Origin: Ligula intestinalis
Lineage: Eukaryota > Platyhelminthes > Cestoda > Diphyllobothriidea > Diphyllobothriidae
DNA length: 64,000 bases
Assembly (NCBI GenBank): GCA_036362985.1
Contig: JAYGXS010000006.1
Location: 10,611,002 to 10,675,001 of the forward strand
Direction of reading: 5' to 3'
Part shown: piece after piece, positions 21,911-34,009 of the stretch
Layout: each line of letters opens with the position of its first letter
How positions within the stretch are numbered: the stretch's first letter is position 1
Notes under the pieces: model-generated
Databases searched by the model: none
What the model was told of the DNA's origin: nothing
Seen by the model: the letters and a program-made list of their open reading frames with translations, nothing else
Made by a program: the position numbers and the translations under genes

Positions 21911-23147
21911 CCATACATCAAGACACTTTAGGAAACCCCATAGCACAAATATTCCGTTATAGTTGTTGGCGACGATCATCAACCGGAATTAAGCATTGAC
22001 GGCCACGAACTAAATGTCCCAGCAGTTATCAAGGATTTGGGCATATCCTACTCTAATAGTCTCAATTTGTCAGAGCACTGTGCCCTGATAGTCTCGAAAG
22101 CACGCCGAACCACCGGATTTATCCTTAGAAATTTTAAGACTATCAATGTTAGAACTAGCCTTTATAATATGTACGTGAGATCTAGTCTTGAATACTGCTC
22201 GTTCCTATTCAGTCTTCTGCGCACTAGTGAACGGAAGAAAATAGAATCGGTGCAGCACTTCTTCACTAGAAGAGTTTTCACTACAGAACACCTTAACTTA
22301 ACCTACCAACAAAGGTGCGAACTTATAAAGCTAGATCCCCTATGGCTTCGTCGATTGCAGAAGGTTCTATTTTTACTGTTTAAACTTTTGAATGGTCAAA
22401 CCTTTAATCCTCTTAGTACAATAAGGCAGCTTGAGCACTCTCGACGCGCCAGTCATCGAGACGTATTTTTATTTCTTCCTATGGCACGTACAGTTAAGTA
22501 CCGGCAATTCTTTTCAGTAAATGCCACATCAATCTGGAATAAGCTGCCCAAAAGTATTAAAACCCAGCAAAACTACCCTACGTTTAAGAGAGCTATAACT
22601 AGTTTTCTACATTCAGGACAACTGTCACGAATTTTGGGTGCTGACTCGGTGGAATCTCTCTTTCACTCTGAATGCATTCGTGGACTTTGAACCCCGACAG
22701 GCTTCATGCTGTAGATAATGCTGCTGAAGCAGCAACCCGCAGTCTGCTAACCCTTCAGCCGATAGCGCGCAAATTTGGTCGACAACCATTGAAGGAAGAC
22801 TGAGAACACTGTGTTCTTGTGCGAACCCTCTCCGTTTGGAACTTACGTTTTTAAACGATATGAAACAGTTCTCCTGCTGATCAGTCAACTCAGCTTACAA
22901 CTGTAAATTTATTCCGTTTGTATCATACCTTTGAAGGCTGGTTTTTTGTCACTTGAAACAAACTCCCTATCTCGCCCAGTATTGACAAAACAAAAAACCT
23001 GAAACAAAACTAATACTGGCTGCAGCATAGGGAGTTTGTTTTAGGTTTTTTTCCGGTCTTCGAGGTGTTGGAAGGCGCCCAAGAGGTGCATTACCAACTC
23101 TTTACAATTGCCCGTACACTGGCATAATAAACATATTATTATTATTT
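21911..23147 (+). mobile_element. CR1-like retrotransposon, group III, 3' end
   Basis: A strongly 5'-truncated plus-strand element: RT thumb and C-terminal domain, then about 460 bp of 3' UTR ending in a TATTATTATTATTT tail at 23,147. Its protein differs clearly from groups I and II. It is inserted into, or between, group Ic sequence on both sides. Its C-terminal frame is the longest clean stretch in this part of the window, suggesting it is younger than its surroundings. Confidence 0.75.
22037..22690 (+). pseudogene. group III RT C-terminal domain, open 217 codons
   Basis: Open frame covering the thumb and C-terminal domain of a non-LTR RT. Landmarks are DLGISYSNSLN-type sequence at the start, YNMYVRSSLEYCS, FFTRRVF, WLRRLQKVL and SIWNKLPKSI. 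These are the conserved blocks that follow the catalytic domain in CR1/Jockey RTs. The catalytic part is missing because of 5' truncation, so the ATG used is internal. No frameshift inside. Confidence 0.8.
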
Positions 23148-24010
23148 AATAGGCCTTAGTGGGATAAAAGTCTGAATTTTTAAGGTTTTGTAAAAGTTCA
23201 TTGCAAAAGATTGGATCATTATTTGAAAAAATAGTATGCAAATCTACATTTCTTACGAAGTCATTTATGATTTCAAGGTTTGCGTTAGTAAAATCGAGGT
23301 TATTGCATTTTACCTCAGGCTTTTTAGAAAGAGAGACTGGAAAACAACACTGAATTAAAGCGTGGTCACTTGTGAAGCGATCACGATGAAAATTCATAAA
23401 GAGAGGCTGGGCGTCATTAGCAAAAATTGAATCTAATATGCTCTCATTTCTAGTCACTAAGGTGACCAGTTGTGACATGTGTGCAAAATTAATAGTTTCT
23501 ACCAAATTTTGAAATTTTTGCGGACAATTATTTGCCTCTTAGTCAACGTCTGGCAGATAAAAATCACCTTTGATTAATTTGACATCAACGTCAGCTTCTG
23601 CAACTTTTGCAAACAGTTCGCAGAGCACACTTCCATTACCAGAATAACATGGGGTTTATAGACACAGCCAATTACAGCTTTTTTTGTGCGGGTGGATAAG
23701 TAAAATAAAGCAAATATATCCCGAAAACGATGAAATGCTCTGATGAATCCGGAAATGTACAAAAGATGAATTGATATGAAGAAGGCAACCACCACCACGT
23801 TTTTCAGTGCGGTCTTGTCGGTACAAACTAAAATTATCATTAGCGAGCGTTGAGTCAGAGATGTGAGAGTGACCCCAAGATTCAGTGATCCAAAATAACA
23901 TTTGGATCAAGCTCAAAAGCTACTGTTCTGACCTCTGTCATTTTGTTTAGAACTGATCACGCATTCAAAGAAACTATACTGAGCGTATCCCTGAGATGCC
24001 GATTACGCTC
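23148..24010 (-). pseudogene. group Ic ORF2 endonuclease relic
   Basis: Frames read ITESWGHSHISDSTL (catalytic Glu), RQDRTEKRGGGCLLHI, AVIGCVYKP, then ESILDSIFANDAQPLF and FTSDHALIQC (SDH motif). The GDFN block is damaged by a shift near 23,570. At least four frame changes. The AP endonuclease would nick target DNA. Confidence 0.7.
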
Positions 24011-24018
24011 GTCAGTAT

Positions 24019-25383
24019 TTATAAAAAAGGAAAACTTGGTTGCGGAAAGGGAACTGGCATGGGAGAAACAAAAGGCGGAAAGCAAGATTGCTGTGGTCTA
24101 CAGTTACCTGAAATGTAATTGTTAAATATATTTGGATTATTGCATGGCGGCAGATTTGCTTGAAAATTAAGGAAATGGTGCCCGTTTGGTGGAGTAAGAA
24201 AAGCAGGAGGCGGTCGTAAAAAAGGATTGCGATAAGAGATAGCATAATTCTTCGGAAAACGCACGTTTGAAAATGCCCTAAATAAGTATGAAAGACTATG
24301 ATCATATTTAGTAGTTTTGATTATGTGTTGAGTTTGGGCAATTTGCGGTTTTGGAAAATAACTAACGCGAGTATTTACAGTCTATAGATGCTGAAGGGTC
24401 AGCATAATTTGTCGGAGGACAGGCATTCAAAAATGGCATTAAAGGTTGCGAGAAGCTATTCATAGTATTATTTGAGTGAAAATAATTGTGGATTGTGGGC
24501 CATTTTGGGGATTGGAAAAGTAAAAAAACATGAGTGTTTACATCTGGTGTAGATACTTAAATGTTAGTATTGTTCGCATCATTAGGTCAATTACTGATTT
24601 TTGCAATTGGCTTTGATTTACGGGGGGCACGTTTAGGTCTATTCGGTTAAGCCCCTTCAGCAGGCGAGGTTTTATCGGAAGGCGAACGAATTTCACTCGA
24701 GCCAGTAGTAAGGATTGCGGGTGAGGTTTCGGGTGAAATTATCGTTGTCCCTGATCCGGAGGGACAAGAACTTGCGTCGGCCTCAGGAGTAACGACTGCG
24801 GGTGAGGTTTCGAGTGACCTAAACGGTGTCGCTGATCCGGTTGGACGTGAACTTGCGTCGACCTCAGATACCACATTTGGAATAGTAGGGGTAGGAGTGG
24901 GCTTAGTTTTTGCAGATGCAGGCGAAATCCTACGTTCCATGGTTGTTTTATCCCTACATATAAAAAGCTTATGTTTTTTTCAGGTATTGAGCTGAACGCT
25001 TATGCTGAGAGAAGAGGTTGTCAACTTCTATCGCTGACAAAGTTTTACCTAAATCGGCGGTTTTTGCTTCGAGAGGACAATCTTTTAGCTTCTGCAACCT
25101 TAACGTTAAAGCCACACAAGTAAAGGAATTGACAGGCGACGTCTAGCGGAATTTTATTTTTTGGGACATTCTTTAAAAGAAAATTATAACTTCTTTTTTG
25201 CCAGTCACAGGTCTCAGTAGACACCAAATTGATGAAGGGCTCTAATTTCTTACATTGCTGAGAAGTGAGCGAAGATACATTTCCAACAAAGATGGTACTG
25301 AGAACCGTTAGCAAACATCCATATTGAGGCATGAAATTATTAAAAGTGTCCAAAGCATCAAGATTCAGCTTTTTCATATTCAA
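24019..25383 (-). pseudogene. group I ORF1 (copy at 24-25.4 kb)
   Basis: Three parts in order. The N-terminal block (25,383-25,045) has CGFNVKVAEAKRLSSRSKN. A stop-ridden junction has YLKK- and CRDKT-like pieces. A Thr/Ser/Pro-rich linker (24,940-24,647) contains an 81-bp duplication. The Pro/Phe-rich tail (24,264-24,019) ends PFVSPMPVPFPQPSFPFL. The same parts occur at 30.6-31.7 and 53.2-54.7 kb. There is no CCHC knuckle or esterase motif. Presumably an RNA-binding or chaperone protein by analogy with other LINE ORF1 proteins. Confidence 0.6.
24717..24876. repeat. 81-bp in-frame tandem duplication in ORF1 linker
   Basis: Two units start GCGGGTGAGGTTTCG at 24,717 and 24,798. 81 bp equals 27 codons, so the frame is kept. 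The units differ by several substitutions. The encoded repeat has an ETSP core. Confidence 0.8.
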
Positions 25384-26069
25384 GACGGGTTGATCTTTAA
25401 AAAAATTATCACCAAGAGGGTCGTTAAGCGGGGATTTTCATTGAAAAACTGACTGTGATTTCATATTAAAGTTAAAAATATCAGAAGGATATGCAGTTAG
25501 ATATATTTTTAATCAAGATAATGCAAGAAAGTTTCTCTGATACAGAAAATAAAATTGACGAGTCTACGCTGGATGAAAACTCACTCGATTGATATTGCAA
25601 CAAGTGATAACTGAATCTTGTTGGAAATTGCGAAATATTTTTAAAACTAGCAATCTAAAATAAACATTCAGATGAGGCTATGTTGGGTGAAATTAATAGG
25701 CTTTGTAGGGTGAAAAATATCTGGATTGATATTTCGACCAGTGTACACTATTTCTTGTTGGAAAAAGTGTATTCCTTCAAAATATACAACCTGATTTAAT
25801 ATTCACGCAATTAATTACGTATTTTTCAGCTGGATCTTAGATAATTCCTAGGAGGCTATGTCGGACGAACGAGTAGAAAACTATATATTTTCAACTATAT
25901 TCACAGTAAACGACCACCGGTTTGGGGAGTGGCTTAGGGGTTAGAAATTCGAAGTATGAACAAAAATTATGCCAATAAAGTCGACATGCTACGATAAAAT
26001 CCTATCAAAATTTGAAAATTCACTAAGGTGCGAAAAATCGAGTTGTGCACCAAGGTCACAAGGTCAAAT

Positions 26070-26520
26070 CGGGTGATCGATTACAATGCGAAATAGTGCT
26101 GTCCATGCAGTAAATGCTTGGTCTCAATTATCATCTCTATCCTCTAAACAGATGAAAGCACTTAAAAACTTAAAAACCGATGAAAATATCATCATGTTTT
26201 CAGCAGACAAGGGACACACAACTGCTACCTTAAACAAATTTTTTTATGAACAGAAAATGCTATCACTAGGCGAAGATAGTTAAACAAAAAAAACCCCTCC
26301 CCACAGACCCTATTGACAAAGTGCTTAAATGCCTTAAAGATACGCAAAAATTATGAGGAGATGTCACATAAAGCCTCAAACAAGCCGATGCAACTAGCAC
26401 GAAGATTGAGAGATTACCAAAGTTCACAAACCAGAAATTCCGTTGCGACCGATAGTTTCATTAATCGGTTCACCGAGCTACAAAATCTCTAAGTTGTTTT
26501 TCTTTCAACTTCATCCACTG
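26070..26520 (+). mobile_element. PLE beta fragment
   Basis: Third sizeable copy of the PLE region seen at 13.4 kb. An open frame (26,086-26,283) has ALKNLKTDENIIMFSADKG, followed by decayed KVLKCLKD and LRPIVS-like sequence to about 26,520. Stops are present. It ends abruptly at both sides. Confidence 0.65.
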
Positions 26521-27300
26521 TAACAAATATCCTGTTTTGTCCACCTTTTGTGTTGTGATAGTCGCCTTTTTCAAATTGAATGGCATCAAGTCTTTTTCAA
26601 ACTCCAAAATGGTATCAGTTGAAACCGTCTCATTTGGTAACAAGTTCCAAGCCTTCTGGTTACAGTTATCGGAATACTCTCGTTTGGGGTATTTTTATGA
26701 TATTTATAAAACCTACTGTAGGCATTTATTTATTTCTATTTGTATGTGGATGGCAAAAATAGTTTTTTACATATTAAATAGTCAGGATGACGCTAAAGCC
26801 AGAGCGTGTTGCCCGTGTAACGGGTAAATGTCACACGGCACCCAATCCTGCACAGCAATGCCGTAACACATTGCGATTTTGGACATAACAACGAAAAAAT
26901 CAGGTGAGTATACGGTGTTACAAGATTACTCGCACCGCTTACAGATTTTGTACTTCGCTGAGAATAGAAATCAGCAATGAAAATGCTTTATAAAGTATAG
27001 GCAGCGCTAATAAATTGACGGCTAGTATGTATGATGAATGAACACCTCACAATCGCAGAAAAGGGCATAATGATAAAAAACTTCAAAAACTGAAACATGC
27101 CCTCCCTTCAATTTTAAAATTTGAAGAAGTCCTAATGCCCTACCAAATGAGTATAATAAAAAAATTTCATGTATGTTTTCCATAAAATATAGATCCTTTT
27201 ATAAGGGCAGAAAAAATCACTTATGCAAAGGCAAACTACTTGAGTAGTCAATTTATACAGAATTTACCCTTTTTAGAGGTCAGAAAGAAGCTTGTTAAAA
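26521..27300. other. unassigned region
   Basis: About 780 bp, AT-rich. A 96-codon plus-strand ORF (26,537-26,827) has no recognisable motif and a composition like its non-coding surroundings. A short inverted repeat, CCCGTGTAACGGG, sits at 26,813-26,825. A TTTATTTATTTCTATTT stretch near 26,725 resembles a CR1 tail, but no element body precedes it. Confidence 0.35.
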
Positions 27301-27324
27301 GTCTAAAAACTATCGTGACTAAAA

Positions 27325-27530
27325 TGACTTGGAATTTGGAATTTGGAATTTATATTTTTCAGAGTCGGTACGGCACTATCTATACAAAGTTAATTTCGAA
27401 AAAAATTAAAATTCACAAACTAATTTGACAATGTGTGCAAGTGGACGTAGAAAGTCGTAATAATGTCAGCAGAAATTGTCCTTTTGGGGCAACATTTAGC
27501 AATGTTTTGCAGGTAATTTTGAACTAAAAA
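27325..27530 (+). repeat. dispersed repeat, partner of 60-245
   Basis: Starts with a TTGGAATTTGGAATTTGGAA tandem and continues through CACTATCTATACAAAGTTAA and TTGTCCTTTTGGGGCAACAT. The copy at 60-245 is in the opposite orientation. No coding content. Confidence 0.75.
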
Positions 27531-27764
27531 CGAAAAATTATGGCTGTTAAGAAAAACTCTTACAGTGAAAATGGAGACAGTGTTGAAAGGGCCTCCATGT
27601 TCAAAAAATGTGCAAGAGAAAAAACTGCTTAGGAAGATAGTAGTAGGAATATAGTAGTAGAGTAGAAATACGTGTGGGTGGTGTAATGAAGGTGAGTATT
27701 CAACGAAACTGCAGCATTTTGACTGAGTACTTACGCGTGGCTTTGTTCAATTCAGCGGTGGTTA
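27531..27764. other. unassigned spacer
   Basis: A-rich stretch with a short TAGTAG-rich segment near 27,640-27,660. No gene or element similarity seen. Confidence 0.35.
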
Positions 27765-27779
27765 ATGGAAACATCTAGT

Positions 27780-30624
27780 TTCTCGGGGGACACGAGGCAG
27801 AGAGAATAGTTTCAAGTGGATCTTCTTAATTCCCGATGGTCCTTGCTCGGGGTCATGGAGAAAGCTGCTCGGAAAAGATGAGGAGAATAGAAGGTTAATA
27901 GAGTCAGTGTTAAGATAAATGGAAGCAAAAAACAAAGAGCGTTTGCATGAGGAAGATGAAGGAGGGGGTATAACAATTGCTGAGTTTCTTAGGTTGAAGG
28001 GATGGCTAACAGGGGATATGACAGAAGTTCTGCGTAACTTTGTGCTATTATCAAGCCAAAAAGGAGAAAAAGCCTGCTTCAAATCTCCTGACCCAAAGGA
28101 ACCTAAGTTTGTTTAATTGACATCGATTTGAGTAACAAGTATAGGAAGCTGTTGGATACAAGAGTTTTCGTGTGAACTTTTTTTGAATTTGTGCAATTTT
28201 TGAACGGCTACCTTCATTCATGAGACCGAAAAGGAGGCAACACGAACACGAAAGGGGAAGCACGAACCTACGATAAAGTCTTAATTTCATTTCAGGAAGA
28301 TAGAAATTATAAGAGATAAAGCCGCAAATATGTGCGGCTTTGGCTGTAATTCTATCGGTGTGAGAGGAAAGGTCTAATATATTGGTGTAGCTTAATCCTA
28401 GGTCCTTGATACTGGAACATTCAGTCATTGAGTAACCTTGAAAAATAACAGGTTGTGGCAGCCTTTCAGGCCCAAAGCACATGTATCGGCACTTGGAATG
28501 TGAGAACTCCACCTGCCATGTTGAGCTCCACGCCGAAACGGCGTGCAGATCAGAATAAATTTGTTCTAAGCATCTTGCGGCCGTAGAGTTAGAGAAGGAG
28601 TAAACACCCTTGAGATCATCTGCATAAATATAAGATCGGTAGTGTTTAATACTCAATGAGATATCATTTATGCAAAGCAAGAATAGCAGACGACCTAGCA
28701 CGGTACCTTGAAGGACACCACTCAAAATTGCCGTAGGAGTAGAGTATGAGGATCCCACTTAAACCTTGTGTTGTCGACTTGAAAGATAAGATCTGATGAA
28801 GTAAGTAAGAGGACTACGAAATTTTTTAGCCTCTACTTTGGCTAGGAGCCTCCTGTTAGGAACTTTATCAAATGCTTTACTTAAGTCAAAATAGATAACA
28901 ACCACAGATATATGATCATTCCGAAGAGAAGTAAGTAGATTTAGAAAAGACATGTGGCATGTTTCACAAGATTGGTCCGGTAAAAGGCCATGCTGTGAGG
29001 AGCTGAGAATGTTATTTTTTATGCAGAAATCTGTAAATTTTTTGGCAATCATTTTTTTAAAGAGTTGAGCCAGAGAGGGCGTTTTATGAGCACCACGATA
29101 ATTGTGAATATCTGATTGGGAACCAGATTTAAATACGGGAATTATAATAGAAATTCCCAGTAGTCCGGGAAAAAGCCATTCTCAAGAAACACTGAAAATA
29201 ACTTACCCAGTAAGGGTGGGAAATCTCTTAATTGTTTGTGGAGTGAGTTTGGAATGTTATCAGTTCCAACCGAATGTGAAGTTTTAAACCGACTTATTTA
29301 TTTTTGAATGCAAGTTGGTGAGAAATAAAGGGTACTGAGATTTAAAATCAAACAGCAGGGGGATTGCAGGAGTGGGGCTATTTTCGATAGCAAAGAACTT
29401 GGCGGAAAATGAACTTAGCAATGCTGCTTTCTCCAAATCCTCTGTAAAAAATGACTGTTGCCATTGAGTAAGGGTGGAATGACTTTCTGAAGCTTAGCCG
29501 ACGACCTAAGACGGAAGACTTGAGCAACTGATCTGGAAGAATTCGCATCACTCTCTACGCCTATTTCATGCAAGCCTTATTTCAAGCGCGAATTCAAATA
29601 TTTTTGCTATTCTTGAGTGAACTGATAAATATGCATTAGACCTATCCTTAAGTTGTTTTTGTAATTTCTGAAGTCTATTTTGGAGAAAATGTGGCACAGT
29701 AGAAGAAGCTGAATTTGATTTTAAAATCTTAAGTGGGGTAAGTGCCTATATATTTTCTGTAAGGTTTTGCAATAGCTCCTGGAAGAAGTAGGGATCGTTA
29801 GTTGAAAATATGCTATGCCAATCCAGGGTACTTATAAAATCATTTAATAATTCATGGTTCACGGTACCAAAGTCGAGGTTACTGCATTTTACATCGGGCT
29901 TTTTGAAAGAGAGACTGGAAAACAACAGTGAATAAAGGCATGGTCACATGTGAAAATATCACGATGAAAGCTCATAAAAAGAGCGTGGACATCATTGTAA
30001 AAATTAAATCTAAATCTACTATGTTGTCATTTCTGGTCACTGAACTGACTGGTTGTGACATGTTTGAAAAGTTAATAGTGTCAACCAATTTCTGAAATCT
30101 TGGTGGACATGTATTTGCATGCCAGTCAATGTCTGGCAGATTAAAATCACCTTCAATTATTCTGACATCAAATTGAGTCTCTGCAACATGTTCAAACATT
30201 TCACACAGCTGCATTACATTACTTGAGTTACATGGATGATTGTAGACACACCCAATTATCCAGAAAATGACGAAATGCTCAGGTGATACGGGAAATGTAC
30301 AAATGATGATTTAATATAAAGAAGGCAGCCACCGCCACGCTTTTCAATGCGGTCTTGTCTGTATAAACTATAATTATCTATGGCGAGTGTCGAGTCAGAA
30401 ATAAGAGGGTGTGTCCAAGATTCAGTGACACAGAGGACATCTGGATCAAGCTCAAATGCTACTGTTTTAAGATCTGTCATCTTATTAACAACTGATCTCG
30501 CATTGAGTGAGACTATACTGAGCGTATCCTTCAGATTCAGGTTACGCTCCTCGGTATTTATAGAAAAAGAAAACTTGGTGGCGGAAAGGGAAACGGCATG
30601 GGAGAAACAAAAGGCGGAAAGCAA
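27780..30624 (-). pseudogene. group Ic ORF2 relic: AP endonuclease and RT
   Basis: Endonuclease: IVSLNARSVVNKM, VLCVTESWTHP (catalytic Glu), EKRGGGCLLY and an intact EGDFNLPDIDW. RT: QHGLLPDQSC, VIYFDLSKAFDKVPN, LQGTVLG and an intact active site SYIYADDLKGVY (28,620-28,650). The 235-codon frame 28,051-28,758 then continues into thumb blocks such as FLWVRRFEAG. Frame breaks near 28,760, 29,050-29,950 and 30,220-30,260. Catalytic residues are largely intact, so decay is moderate. Confidence 0.8.
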
Positions 30625-31690
30625 ACTGGCCCTGGTCTACAGTTTGTCAAGAAATTATTATCAAATGAACGGTGCATATTGTAGAAAGGCATATTAGAGG
30701 GGGCTCCATAGAAAGGGCGGCTAAACTGTGGCATGGGAAAACCAGTAGGGGGCATAAACATAGGATTTTGAGGCATTATATCAAAATTTGACGGAAAATT
30801 TGCCTTCGAAAATTGCATGACTGGTTTTGAAAAACGGTTAATTTTTTAGCTGGCTGAATTATTTGGGGATGTTGATGAGATTTTTGGATAGGAAAAGCGC
30901 TTGCTTGAGCGGTTGGGTCTTTTTTAGATACTGAGTCATTATCGGTAATCATATTGCCGAATTTGAAAACTGACGTAGTTTTACTGGGGGCGTTCATAGG
31001 TTTATCGGAATTTAAAGCTTAGAAGGAGAACACTTTGACGAATCACGAGTAATGTGAATGGGAGAAGTATCAGGGGAAACTGACATTGACCCAGAGGGAT
31101 GTGGGCTTACCTGAGGGGGAGGGCAGGCCTCAGAGACAACTTTTGGTTTTGTTGAAACGGAGCCAGTGTTCTAATTTGCTACTTTAGATAAAACCCGACG
31201 CTCAATTTGCGTTTTATCCCTGCATATGTAAAGTTTATTTTCCTTTAAATAGTTGGCTGACCGCTCATGTTGAGAGAATATAAGGTCTACTTCTATCGCC
31301 GAAAAAAGTTTTACGAGAATCGGCGGGTTTTTACTTCGGGATGAGAGTCTTTTAGCTTCTGCAACTGTAAAATTAAAGCCACAAAATTAAAGTAACTGAA
31401 CAGCAACATCTGTAGGTTGTTTATCTTTTGAAGTATTTTTCAAAAGAAAATTTAAATTCATTTTTTGCCGATCACGGGTCTTAGTAGACACCATATTGAC
31501 GAAAGGCTTTAGTTTCTCAAATTGCTGAGAAGTGAGCGTAGATACCTTTCCATCAAAGATGGCACCAAGGACCGTTAACAGACAAGCATATTAATTATAA
31601 AGCTTACTAAAGTTGTCTAAAGCATCAATATCAAGTTTCTTTATGCTTACGTTGGGTTTATCGTTAGGAGGATTGGCATTACGGGTTAAT
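30558..31690 (-). pseudogene. group I ORF1 (copy at 30.6-31.7 kb)
   Basis: Order as in the 24-kb copy. The N-terminal block is near 31,640-31,330 with EAKRLSSRSKN. A PPILVKLF-like and YICRDKT block near 31,200-31,330 resembles the RRM/CTD-like part of LINE ORF1 proteins. A Ser/Pro linker follows. The Pro/Phe/Met-rich tail (30,818-30,558) ends FVSPMPFPFPPPSFLFL. Its stop overlaps the first codons of ORF2. Several stops inside. Confidence 0.6.
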
Positions 31691-32040
31691 TTACGCCTCA
31701 GTTGTGGCTTGGTATCATATTGAAAAGAAGGCGACTGATAGGATATGTTCTAAGCAAATTTATGCACAAAACTGCGACAGAAAATTTGAATTACCGACGA
31801 GGCTACGCAGGGTGAAAATTATCTCTAATAGTATATGGAGTAATACAAACTATTTCTTACTGGAAATTAATATTGTGCCAAATTTTTAGATATTATTCAG
31901 TATTATCGCAATCGATTACTTGCCTTTTACGTGAATCTACCGGAACTAGAATGAGGCTATGCGGTTAAACAGTATAAAAATGTATATTTTGACAAATCGG
32001 TAAAAAAAGACAACTACCGGTATGTGCAGTTGCGAAAATG

Positions 32041-33035
32041 TTAGATATACAAATGAATAACAACAATTAAGCTAGTAACTTCAGCAAGTAAAAATGAAAT
32101 CTGATAAAAATATATATTTCACTTGGCTTTGAAATATAAGTTGGGCGCCTTGACCTCGACCTTGACTTCAGAATAGACCACACAATAATCAGTGTTTGCA
32201 ACTTACTCAAAGCCCATGAGCAACAGAGTATCCATTTTTCGCATATGTCAGCATGTTACACGAATTTCAGGCCATACTGCACGTCAAGTAAAATAAGGAA
32301 TTTTCTACGATCAAATGGACTCTGTTTGTTAGACAGCGTACACAACAGCTGAAATCTACGAAAATTTATATAAAATCAAGTAGCCGCTTATGCCCTGGTC
32401 ATATTGGCATCATTCAAAGTAATTTCACCTCTAACTTACATGATGCACCCTACCTCCTTTTTCTGTCACACAATCAGTCATATTGTCAGTTCAACCATTA
32501 TAATCTGCTAAGCGTGTGTGCTAATGTAAAATGACAGTTAGTTTGGACAAAACGCAACGGGTGCAGATATGCGCTGCCCCACGTTCCTTACCTTGGACTG
32601 CAATTGTCATCGTGGTATGTGTTAATGTTAACGGAGTTCTCAGACAGCCAGAACGAATTTGGGGCGATTTTCAGTCCTTCGTTGCTGACGTCGCCCAACA
32701 AGATCTCAAAAGATTGCGGGGCACATAAACTTATGTCAGTTTGGTGGAATGTTATACTTATCTGCCCTTTATGGCCCATTTTACCACTGCGTATAAGAAA
32801 ATATACAGTTAAAACTGTCGTGGATATCGCTAAAATTGGGTTAGATCTTTGACTGCGTCGGAGACTAGTTCAGCAGAAGTATAACCAAAGTTCGGCTTAA
32901 GGTAGGAGCGGATGCCCCACACAAACAGGCCCAACTAGCTGTCACGATCTTCAGTGGAGCACAAAGTACAATTCAGCTGGAGACGTAAAACCCGACCAGC
33001 AAGCTGGCAGCCGGATTATAGGCTGCGATGCGGTG
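32041..33035. other. unassigned region
   Basis: About 1 kb between a CR1 5' UTR and a PLE. Minus-strand frame 32,588-32,779 (63 codons) and the plus-strand frames here show no family motif. No terminal repeats or tandem periodicity seen. It may hold host intergenic sequence or an old element. Confidence 0.35.
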
Positions 33036-33815
33036 GCAAGTGCAAAGCAAAAGAGGGTGCTAAGAGCCTGGAAAATGCTAGACCCCAATTCGGCACTACG
33101 GCCATTGGATGATAAATTAGTCAAACTTAAGGGTACCTTAATTAGGCAAGGATATCCAAGTCCGTTTATAGACAAATACAGTAAACATGTAAGACCCAAA
33201 TTGACTCGGCAATTAGCGCCAAAATGCCCGCGTTCATTTCCTTAGCATTTAAGGGCGATGATATATAGAACATAACTACAAAACGCCTTCTCAATGCCAT
33301 TGAAAAGATACACTACGCTGCCGATCTTATAATTTGGAATCTGATGAAATCTTTACTAATTCCTCTGGCGAAGGATGTGATGCCATTGCATGCCACTGCA
33401 AACTGTTTTTATGAATTAACATGCACCTGCGGATGCAAGTACATAGGGCGAACGCAGCAGCAATTGGCCACAAGAGCTAAGGAACATTAACCTTGCTGGT
33501 TAATTAAACAAGAAAACAGAATTCCCTGGTCATCATTTACTGAACAACTGTTCAAATTGGGCCATTCTGTTGACCCCAAAACGCCTTTGCGAGTACTTGT
33601 TCGAGCATGAACAACTCCTACTTTACGCTACCTGAAAGGCAGCCTACATACGGAGGTTCAAACCCGACCTAGGTAAACAGTTGAAGAATGCTGTGAACCT
33701 TACTCTGCCTTGGTAACATTGGATCCCTGTTTGCACATTTCTCTTCCCAAATTGTTGCCTCAGACCTTTTCCTCGTTTTTGCTGACTATAGCATTTAAAC
33801 TTCTTATGTTATTTA
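33036..33815 (+). mobile_element. Penelope-like element (family gamma), 3' part with GIY-YIG
   Basis: Plus-strand frames read KYSKHVRPKLTRQLAP (thumb/linker), then after shifts YELTCTCGCKYIGRTQQQ and a WLIKQENRIPW block at 33,410-33,530. This is a GIY-YIG domain with CCHH-type cysteines and an intact KYIGRT. A 3' UTR follows to about 33,815. An inverted copy of the same region is at 34,010-34,660. Frame breaks near 33,245 and 33,340; a stop just after the Glu-His segment. Confidence 0.75.
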
Positions 33816-33824
33816 AACATGGCA

Positions 33825-33990
33825 AAAGCAGCAAAGTGATTTATTGGAACCATATCATTTCGAGAGAGCTCGTCAGTTGCCGCCTCTCATTACTTAACGT
33901 GAATCACAAAGAGAAGATGCACAATGAATTCGTACAGGAAAATCGATATAAACACAAGGTCAAAAGGAGTGGCCAAGTGGCTAATCAATA
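33825..33990 (+). repeat. PLE gamma RT-thumb module, plus copy
   Basis: About 165 bp encoding a piece of PLE RT (ISRELVSCRLSLLNVNHKEK) located downstream of the element's own 3' UTR, that is, out of place. The same module occurs inverted at 34,660-34,790 and 34,850-35,000. Confidence 0.7.
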
Positions 33991-34009
33991 ATATGAGAAG
34001 TTCAAACGC

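Larger units (their letters stand above)
23148..26040 (-). mobile_element. CR1-like retrotransposon, group Ic, 5' half with ORF1
   Basis: The minus-strand sequence starts in the ORF2 linker (23,148) and runs through the endonuclease, ORF1 and a 5' UTR that resembles the one at 31.7-32.04 kb, including a repeated GAGGCTATG motif and AACGACCACCGG. The 3' half is absent here but present at 18,859-21,910. The two share 21,477-21,908 / 23,147-23,571. Confidence 0.7.
27765..32040 (-). mobile_element. CR1-like retrotransposon, group Ic, nearly complete but for the 3' end
   Basis: The minus-strand element has a 5' UTR (32,040-31,690), ORF1 (31,690-30,558), ORF2 (30,624-27,780) and only a short piece of 3' UTR. 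The homologous copy at 18.86-21.9 kb carries about 500 bp more 3' UTR than this one, so the terminal repeats are lost here. The boundary at 27,765 is set by loss of similarity (CTCGGGGGACACGAG). Confidence 0.75.

Noticed and set aside
26537..26827. 96-codon plus-strand ORF as a small secreted or membrane protein
   Set aside because: Hydrophobic stretches are irregular, there is no signal-like start, and the frame is explained by AT-rich sequence.
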